34,805 nucleotides of DNA from a bacterium (lineage in GTDB: Bacteria > Bacillota_I > Bacilli_A > RF39 > UBA660): contig JAQXMG010000017.1 in the NCBI GenBank assembly GCA_029012525.1, positions 1-34,805 of the forward strand, written 5' to 3'. The notes below the pieces were generated by a model. It was not told the origin of the DNA and ran no database searches. It saw only the letters and a list, made by a program, of their open reading frames with translations. This document shows, in pieces, positions 30,188-34,805 of the stretch. Position numbers and translations under genes: made by a program. Position 1 is the stretch's first letter, and each line of letters opens with the position of its first letter.

Positions 30188-31453
30188 TTATTGTTTTGTT
30201 TTCTTCTTCATAAGCTTTCTAAAGAATTTACTTTCACAATACCACTTATAAATAGTAGGCTTTATAACTAAATCAAATTCACCGATATATTCTGTAACAT
30301 CGGCATTAAATCCTAATTTTGATTCATTTAAACCACGATATTTACTATTATCTCCAAAGTATCCTGTTATAGCATTCATATCAAAATAAATTGCACCTTG
30401 TTTTGCATATTTATCAATAATATGCCATTTAAGTAAATATATTGGATAAAAAAGACCATAAGTTGGATTTTGACCATCAATTAAAAATTCAACACCATTT
30501 CTATCTAATACAACAGCACATGATGCTATAACAATGCCTTCAGGATGTTTTTCAAACAATTTTGATGCTTCTTGTAATTCATTTTTGTAAGTTGCCACTA
30601 ATTTATCTGATTCTAATTTTAAATTCATTAATTTATCAGAAATGCTATTAGTTAAACTCTTTTCTTGAATTTCATTATTTAATTTTTCTAGATTAAGCAT
30701 CTCAATTTCATATAATTTTTTAACATTAGTTAAGTATTTTTCAGTATTAAGTCTTGCAAAATATATTTCAAAGTTTTTCCCAAAACATGAGGCAAAATTT
30801 TTATAGTAAGCAAGGTTATGACTTTGTTTTCTAGCTATAAAACTATAAAATAATTTAATATTATTTTCCGTTCCTTGAAATATTTCAACTCCTCTACTTT
30901 GAGCTTTTCTAATTTTATTTCTAGTTGAATCATCAAAGTTTTTAAATAGAGTTACACTAGATCCTGTTACCTTTAAAATAGCATTCCAACGTGGCTTCAG
31001 TGTTCCAAAATATTTATTTTCTCCATAATATTTATAACCGATACTTTGTAAAAAAGGAACTAAATCACTTGAATAAGGACTAGGAATAATATTTCCTTCT
31101 TTATCCCTCTTATTATTTATAACAAGTGGATCCATTTTTAAAAATAAATAATTTTTTTTATCTAAATAATTTTTAAATTTAGTTGTTATTTCCTTTAATA
31201 ATTCTTTATTATCATAATCTATTAAAAATCCTCTAGGACAATAAGCATATTTAAAATTTCCTAAAATATTTTGGCTAATCATCATAGTTGCACCGATTAG
31301 TTTTCCTTCATTATCAACAAATCCATAATAAGATGGAACATAGTTATAATTTGACATTAAATTAGCATACATACTTGTCTGGTAAAATGAATGCATATGG
31401 TGATTATAAGAAAAAAAATCAAATTGTTGTGGAGTTAAACTGACTATTTTCAC
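30188..31453 (-). CDS. FemAB/FemX-family peptidoglycan aminoacyltransferase
   Basis: 421 residues. FemABX proteins add amino acids from aminoacyl-tRNA to the lipid II stem peptide to build the interpeptide bridge. The start MKIVSLTPQQFDFFSYNH, HSFYQTSMYANL, YAYCPRGFLIDY, KMDP and RWNAILKVTGSS are typical, as is the second GNAT-like domain ending FDMNAITGYF and YRGLNESKLGFNADVTEYIG. A coiled-coil arm typical of FemA/FemX lies at about 236-302. The GTG at 31453 is chosen because it gives the family N-terminus; a GTG 9 bases upstream (31462) is too close to the AAAGGA site. Which residue it adds is unknown. Confidence 0.88.
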   Translation of the reverse strand: MKIVSLTPQQFDFFSYNHHMHSFYQTSMYANLMSNYNYVPSYYGFVDNEGKLIGATMMISQNILGNFKYAYCPRGFLIDYDNKELLKEITTKFKNYLDKKNYLFLKMDPLVINNKRDKEGNIIPSPYSSDLVPFLQSIGYKYYGENKYFGTLKPRWNAILKVTGSSVTLFKNFDDSTRNKIRKAQSRGVEIFQGTENNIKLFYSFIARKQSHNLAYYKNFASCFGKNFEIYFARLNTEKYLTNVKKLYEIEMLNLEKLNNEIQEKSLTNSISDKLMNLKLESDKLVATYKNELQEASKLFEKHPEGIVIASCAVVLDRNGVEFLIDGQNPTYGLFYPIYLLKWHIIDKYAKQGAIYFDMNAITGYFGDNSKYRGLNESKLGFNADVTEYIGEFDLVIKPTIYKWYCESKFFRKLMKKKTKQ

Positions 31454-31489
31454 AAAAACCACGTTCCTTTCTCTTTTTATTATACCTTA

Positions 31490-31518
31490 ATAATATAATT
31501 TTTTTTACTAAAAATCAA
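31490..31518 (-). promoter_or_regulatory. Promoter of the FemAB-family gene
   Basis: Minus strand: TTGATT (31518-31513), 17 bases, TATTAT (31495-31490). Confidence 0.5.
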
Positions 31519-31526
31519 TAATTATC

Positions 31527-31555
31527 TTTTAATTGATTTTAAAATTAGCTATAAT
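31527..31555 (+). promoter_or_regulatory. Promoter of eno
   Basis: TATAAT (31550-31555) 22 bases ahead of the eno start, with only a weak -35 (TTTTAA, 31527-31532). It lies back to back with the promoter of the divergent FemAB-family gene. Confidence 0.4.
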
Positions 31556-31577
31556 TATTATATAAGGAGGTTAATCT

Positions 31578-32792
31578 ATGAAAATAGTTGATATAAAATG
31601 TCGTGAAATATTAGATTCAAGAGGATTTCCTACAGTTGAAACTGATGTTATTTTAGATGGTGGTATAATTGGACGCGCAAGCATTCCAAGTGGTGCTTCA
31701 AAAGGTTTTAATGAAGCACTTGAACTTCGCGATAATGAAAAAAGATTTATGGGAAAAGGAGTAAAAAAAGCTGTATCTAATGTTTTAGATATTATAAAAC
31801 CAAATATTGTTAATCTTAATATAAAAGACCAAAAGGAACTTGATGATTTATTAATAAAACTAGATGGTACAGAAAATAAAACTAATCTTGGTGCTAATGC
31901 AATTCTTTCAGTATCTTTGGCATATTTAAAAGCATGTGCTAAATTTTATGGTAAAGAGTTATATGAATATGTTGGAAATTCCTATTCAATACCAAAGTGT
32001 ATGTTTAATATATTAAATGGTGGCATGCATTCAGATAATAATGTTGATTTTCAAGAACTTATGATAACAGTAAATAGAGAATCTATAAAAGATCAATTAG
32101 AAGTGGCAGGTTTAGTTTTTCATACTTTGAAAGAATTACTAAAAGAAAATAATCTTGCAACAAGTGTTGGTGATGAAGGAGGTTTTGCTCCAGATTTAAA
32201 AGATAATGAAGAAGCTTTAAAGTTTGTTTGTGAAGCAATAAATAAAGCTGGATACAAATTAAAAGAAGATGTAAGTATTTGTTTAGATGTTGCTGCCACA
32301 AGTTTTTATGATGAAGAAAAAAGTATATATCATGTAAATAATAACAATTTAACTAAAGAAGAACTTCTAAATTATTATAAATATTTAATTGCAACTTATC
32401 CAATTATTTCTATCGAAGATCCTTTTAATGAAAATGATTTTGAAAGTTTTCATAAATTAAAAGAAGAAACAGATATTATGGTAGTAGGTGATGACTTATT
32501 TACTACTAATAAAAAACTTCTTCAAAAAGGGATAGAGCTTGATAGTTGTAATGCAATTCTTTTAAAGGCAAATCAAATAGGTACAATTACTGAGATGATT
32601 GAAACAATTGAATTAGCAAAAAATAACAATTACAAAACTATTATTTCTCATAGAAGTGGTGAAACAGAAGATACTTTTATATCAGATTTAGCTGTTGGTC
32701 TTAATTTATCTTGGATGAAGTCAGGTTCATTATCAAGAGGAGAAAGAATTTGTAAATATAATAGATTAATAAGAATAGAAGAAAACTTATAA
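31578..32792 (+). CDS. eno: Enolase, C-terminally shortened
   Basis: 404 residues; most enolases have about 430. Catalytic and metal residues appear intact: IPSGAS loop with Ser41, GGMHSDNNVDFQE (His), VGDEGGFAP (Glu), CLDVAA (Asp), IISIEDPF (Glu), VGDDL (Asp), ILLKANQIGT (Lys), SHRSGETEDT and LSWMKSGSLSR (second Lys). Two oddities: the usual SGASTG loop reads SGASKG (Lys42 for Thr), and the protein stops at KYNRLIRIEENL, about 20-25 residues before the usual end. AAGGAGG precedes the ATG. Active enzyme likely. Confidence 0.95.
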   Translation: MKIVDIKCREILDSRGFPTVETDVILDGGIIGRASIPSGASKGFNEALELRDNEKRFMGKGVKKAVSNVLDIIKPNIVNLNIKDQKELDDLLIKLDGTENKTNLGANAILSVSLAYLKACAKFYGKELYEYVGNSYSIPKCMFNILNGGMHSDNNVDFQELMITVNRESIKDQLEVAGLVFHTLKELLKENNLATSVGDEGGFAPDLKDNEEALKFVCEAINKAGYKLKEDVSICLDVAATSFYDEEKSIYHVNNNNLTKEELLNYYKYLIATYPIISIEDPFNENDFESFHKLKEETDIMVVGDDLFTTNKKLLQKGIELDSCNAILLKANQIGTITEMIETIELAKNNNYKTIISHRSGETEDTFISDLAVGLNLSWMKSGSLSRGERICKYNRLIRIEENL

Positions 32793-32835
32793 TAATACTT
32801 AGAATCATATCATATATTTTACAAGGAGAAAAGTT

Positions 32836-33783
32836 ATGATTCTAGTATTTTTTTTATTCCTTTCAATTTTGACAATTTTTTTAAGTATTAAAATGTCTTA
32901 CTATGCTGATGTATTATCTAAAACTACAAAAGCAAGTATCGAAGCAATAGGAGGTATTCTTTTAGCAGGAATTACTAGTTTACCTGAACTTATTACTTGT
33001 TTTTCATCAATTTATTTAGATAATATCTATTTAGCTGTAGGAGATATAATAGGAAGTAACTTATTTAATATAACTATAATTTGTTTTTTTGATATTATCT
33101 TTGTAAAAAAAATGATGTTTAATAAAACAACGTCTAAAGCATTAGTTTATATTATTTTGTTAATAAACTATTTTTTTATTTATTTATCACTAAATGGTAA
33201 TATAAGTTTATCTTTGTTTAATATAGGATTTCCAACCTTTATTGTGTTGTTTACTTATACTTTTTATATAAAAAAACAATTAAAAACGCAAAATGAAAGT
33301 TCTAATGATATAGTTAAAAAAGAAAAATTTATTGTTTTAAAATTTATTTTAACAGCAATTTTTTTAGTTTTAATAAGTACATTATTAACAATAATTGTTA
33401 ATAAGATATCTATTATGTATCCAAGTTTTTCATCTAGTTTTATTGGAGCAATATTTCTTGGTATTACGACAAGTCTTCCCGAAGTTATAACTTTTATTTC
33501 TCTTATTAAGTTGGAAAATTATGATATGGCTTTATCTGATATAATTGGAAGTAATTTATTTAATTTACTTGTTTTATCAATCGGTGATATTATTTTTAGA
33601 CATAATCAAATTTATTATTATGCTGATTTTTCTAGTGTTTTAATGTTAAAACTTTGCATTATAACAACTTTTATTAGTTTTGTTCAAAATAAAAGAAATA
33701 AAAGTTTCTGTAAGATAACTTATATAATACCATCAATTATTGTAGTTTTATTGTATTTTATGTTTTGGCTTTTAAATATTTAA
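32836..33783 (+). CDS. Calcium/cation antiporter (CaCA, YrbG type)
   Basis: 315 residues, about ten membrane helices in two homologous halves. Each half carries the alpha-repeat motif: GGILLAGITSLPELITCFSS (39-58) and GAIFLGITTSLPEVITF (204-220), each followed by '..DIIGSNLFN' (69-79 and 231-241 region), which forms the ion-binding centre. Members exchange Na+ or H+ for Ca2+. A short, charged loop of about 145-165 separates the halves. Ribosome site AAGGAG before the ATG; it lies 43 bases after eno. Confidence 0.92.
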   Translation: MILVFFLFLSILTIFLSIKMSYYADVLSKTTKASIEAIGGILLAGITSLPELITCFSSIYLDNIYLAVGDIIGSNLFNITIICFFDIIFVKKMMFNKTTSKALVYIILLINYFFIYLSLNGNISLSLFNIGFPTFIVLFTYTFYIKKQLKTQNESSNDIVKKEKFIVLKFILTAIFLVLISTLLTIIVNKISIMYPSFSSSFIGAIFLGITTSLPEVITFISLIKLENYDMALSDIIGSNLFNLLVLSIGDIIFRHNQIYYYADFSSVLMLKLCIITTFISFVQNKRNKSFCKITYIIPSIIVVLLYFMFWLLNI

Positions 33784-33835
33784 ATTTTTGCATAAAATTT
33801 TTTAAAAATAATCATTATTACTTTGGGTGATAGTA

Positions 33836-34366
33836 ATGAAAAAAGTTTTAATTGTTCTAGCAATTTTAGTTTTAGGATATGTCTTTATAAGTAAAAAACA
33901 AGATTATTATATAATTCCAGATGATTCAATTAGATTTAGAGTTATTGCAAATAGTAATAGTGTCTATGATAAATATGTAAAAATTAAAGTTAAAGAAAGT
34001 TTGGAACAAAGTTTTTATGATGATTTAAGTAATTCTACTTCCATTGAAGAATCAAGACAAATTATTACGAATAATATTGAAGACTATAAAAGTATAGTTC
34101 AAGAAACTTTAAATGATTTATCTTATGATGAAGGTTTTACTATTAATTATGGTCTTAATTATTTTCCAGAAAAAGAATATAAAGGAGTTATTTATGAAGA
34201 GGGAAATTATGGGTCATTAGTTATAACAATTGGAAAAGGTGAAGGTGAAAACTTCTGGTGCGTTCTATTTCCACCAATTTGTACTTTAGAAGCAGAAGAA
34301 ACTGATGATATTGAATATAGATTTTTAATTAAAGATTTGTTTGATAAGTATATTTTAAATAAATAG
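33836..34366 (+). CDS. spoIIR: Stage II sporulation protein R
   Basis: 176 residues. Made in the forespore and exported, SpoIIR triggers SpoIIGA to cleave pro-sigma-E. It has one N-terminal membrane/signal segment (about 4-20), then the SpoIIR blocks IRFRVIANSNSVYDKYVKIK, a helical middle, LNYFPEKEYKGVIYEEGNYG and the diagnostic ITIGKGEGENFWCVLFPPIC. The start at 33836 follows GGGTGAT; an in-frame GTG at 33827 lies inside that site. Its presence, with sigH, yabG and yabP, argues that the organism forms or recently formed endospores. Confidence 0.95.
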   Translation: MKKVLIVLAILVLGYVFISKKQDYYIIPDDSIRFRVIANSNSVYDKYVKIKVKESLEQSFYDDLSNSTSIEESRQIITNNIEDYKSIVQETLNDLSYDEGFTINYGLNYFPEKEYKGVIYEEGNYGSLVITIGKGEGENFWCVLFPPICTLEAEETDDIEYRFLIKDLFDKYILNK

Positions 34367-34369
34367 TAA

Positions 34370-34399
34370 TAGACAAAAAATATAAAAATGTGTTAGAAT
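34370..34399 (+). promoter_or_regulatory. Promoter of surface-protein gene B, embedded in the spoIIR terminator
   Basis: TAGACA (34370-34375), 18 bases, TAGAAT (34394-34399) with TGT before it. The -35 box, spacing, and extended -10 are the same as for gene A at 16463, and 13 of 18 spacer bases agree. Confidence 0.6.
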
Positions 34400-34428
34400 T
34401 AATTCATAAGAATATAACACATTTTTTT
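34384..34428 (+). terminator. Long-loop terminator after spoIIR
   Basis: AAAAATGTGTT (34384-34394) pairs with AACACATTTTT (34416-34426), a 21-base loop, then further T. The -10 box starts in the last base of the left arm and continues in the loop, as in the copy after clpC. Confidence 0.65.
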
Positions 34429-34454
34429 GTGTTAAAAAATGGAGGCATAAAAAA

Positions 34455-34805
34455 ATGCAAACAAAAATTCAATATGGGGGGGGCAAGTTAAAAAACTAAG
34501 AAGCTTCCTCTTAACCGATGTGAAAATAATAAATAAATATTTATTAATAACGATAATACTTGTAATACTATCATGTGTAGGACTAACATCTTATGCATTA
34601 TTTAGTTATGAAGTTGAACAAGAAGGTAATATTAAAATAGTATATAGTGATTTAAAAGGACCAATATGTGTAATAGATGGACCAGATACTTCTGAAATAG
34701 GAGCAAATAGTAATGTAAATTATACTATGAATTGTATAGATAATTTTGGTGTAGTTGATACTACTTTAACAAGTGATAATTTTATTGTAACTGGTGATAT
34801 AACGA
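34455..34805 (+). CDS. Surface protein B, paralog of A, with start out of frame across a G8 tract (partial)
   Basis: GGAGG (34441-34445) sits 9 bases before ATG 34455. As written, this ATG reads MQTKIQYGGGKLKN and stops at 34497-34499. The frame one base off is open from 34451 to the window edge and encodes QVKKLRSFLLTDVKIINKYL, a membrane helix, then SYALFSYEVEQEGNIKIVYS and an Ig-like start with the same two Cys as protein A; about two-thirds of some 73 residues match protein A by eye. No good start exists in that frame. Nine or six G would join start and body. Either a phase-variable gene caught off, or a homopolymer sequencing error. The 3' end is outside. Confidence 0.75.
34476..34483 (+). 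repeat. Poly-G tract of eight, candidate phase-variation switch
   Basis: Eight consecutive G in strongly AT-rich DNA, seven codons after the start of surface-protein gene B. The other G runs I noticed in this window have at most five. Changing its length by +1 or -2 restores the reading frame. Confidence 0.8.

Noticed and set aside
33790..33820. GCATA upstream of spoIIR as a sigma-F -35 box
   Set aside because: At 15 bases downstream there is no GG-containing -10 match, so the sigma-F promoter is not supported.
1..34805. CRISPR arrays, insertion sequences, rRNA and tRNA genes
   Set aside because: No regularly spaced repeats, transposase-like frames, rRNA segments or tRNA cloverleaf signatures (such as GGTTCRA) were noticed on reading both strands.

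Overview
The window is strongly AT-rich, densely coded DNA that uses the ordinary bacterial code (TGG for Trp, TGA as a real stop). It carries many low-GC Gram-positive marker genes: rsmA-yabG-veg-spoVG, yabP, a short yabQ-like gene, divIC-tilS-ftsH, dusB-lysS-clpC, cysS-rlmB-sigH, rpsF-ssb-rpsR, yvcK-whiA, clpP, gap, eno and spoIIR. This points to a reduced-genome member of Bacillota, probably a gut Bacilli lineage, that keeps endospore genes (yabG, yabP, sigH, spoIIR, spoVG). The lineage is my inference and not proved by the sequence.

Layout. 1-1390: the 3' end of a secreted or surface protein gene and two unknown membrane protein genes. 1408-8085: a shortened version of the Bacillus rsmA-to-ftsH region; spoIIE and hprT are not at their usual places. 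8129-9479: a CphA/GshF-like ATP-grasp ligase and a GNAT acetyltransferase. 9480-9857: a gap holding what looks like a complete, unannotated type I toxin-antitoxin locus: a 30-residue hydrophobic peptide with a sequestered ribosome binding site and a convergent antisense RNA with its own promoter and terminator. 9858-20624: dusB, lysS, a YfcC-like carrier, clpC, a membrane-anchored surface protein, cysS, rlmB and sigH. 20788-21781: two unknown genes with a good promoter. 21789-25625: the rpsF-ssb-rpsR operon with a structured leader, then an anchored Ig-like protein, yvcK and whiA. 25632-27179 (minus strand): a lipid kinase and clpP. 27289-29962: a TGS-type nucleoside kinase and gap. 29996-30160: the decayed end of an XRE regulator gene. 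30188-31453 (minus): a FemAB-family transferase. 31578-34366: eno, a cation/Ca2+ exchanger and spoIIR. The window ends inside a second copy of the surface gene found at 16551.

The two surface-protein paralogs (16551 and 34455) share a promoter design: the -10 box lies in the arm and loop of the terminator hairpin of the preceding gene. The second copy has a run of eight G directly after its start region, and as written its reading frame is broken. This is a candidate phase-variable (on/off) surface gene. Most recognisable promoters here have an extended -10 (TGn before the -10 box). The best leads are the toxin-antitoxin locus, the poly-G switch with its terminator-embedded promoter, and a Rho_N/SAP-like tail on FtsH.
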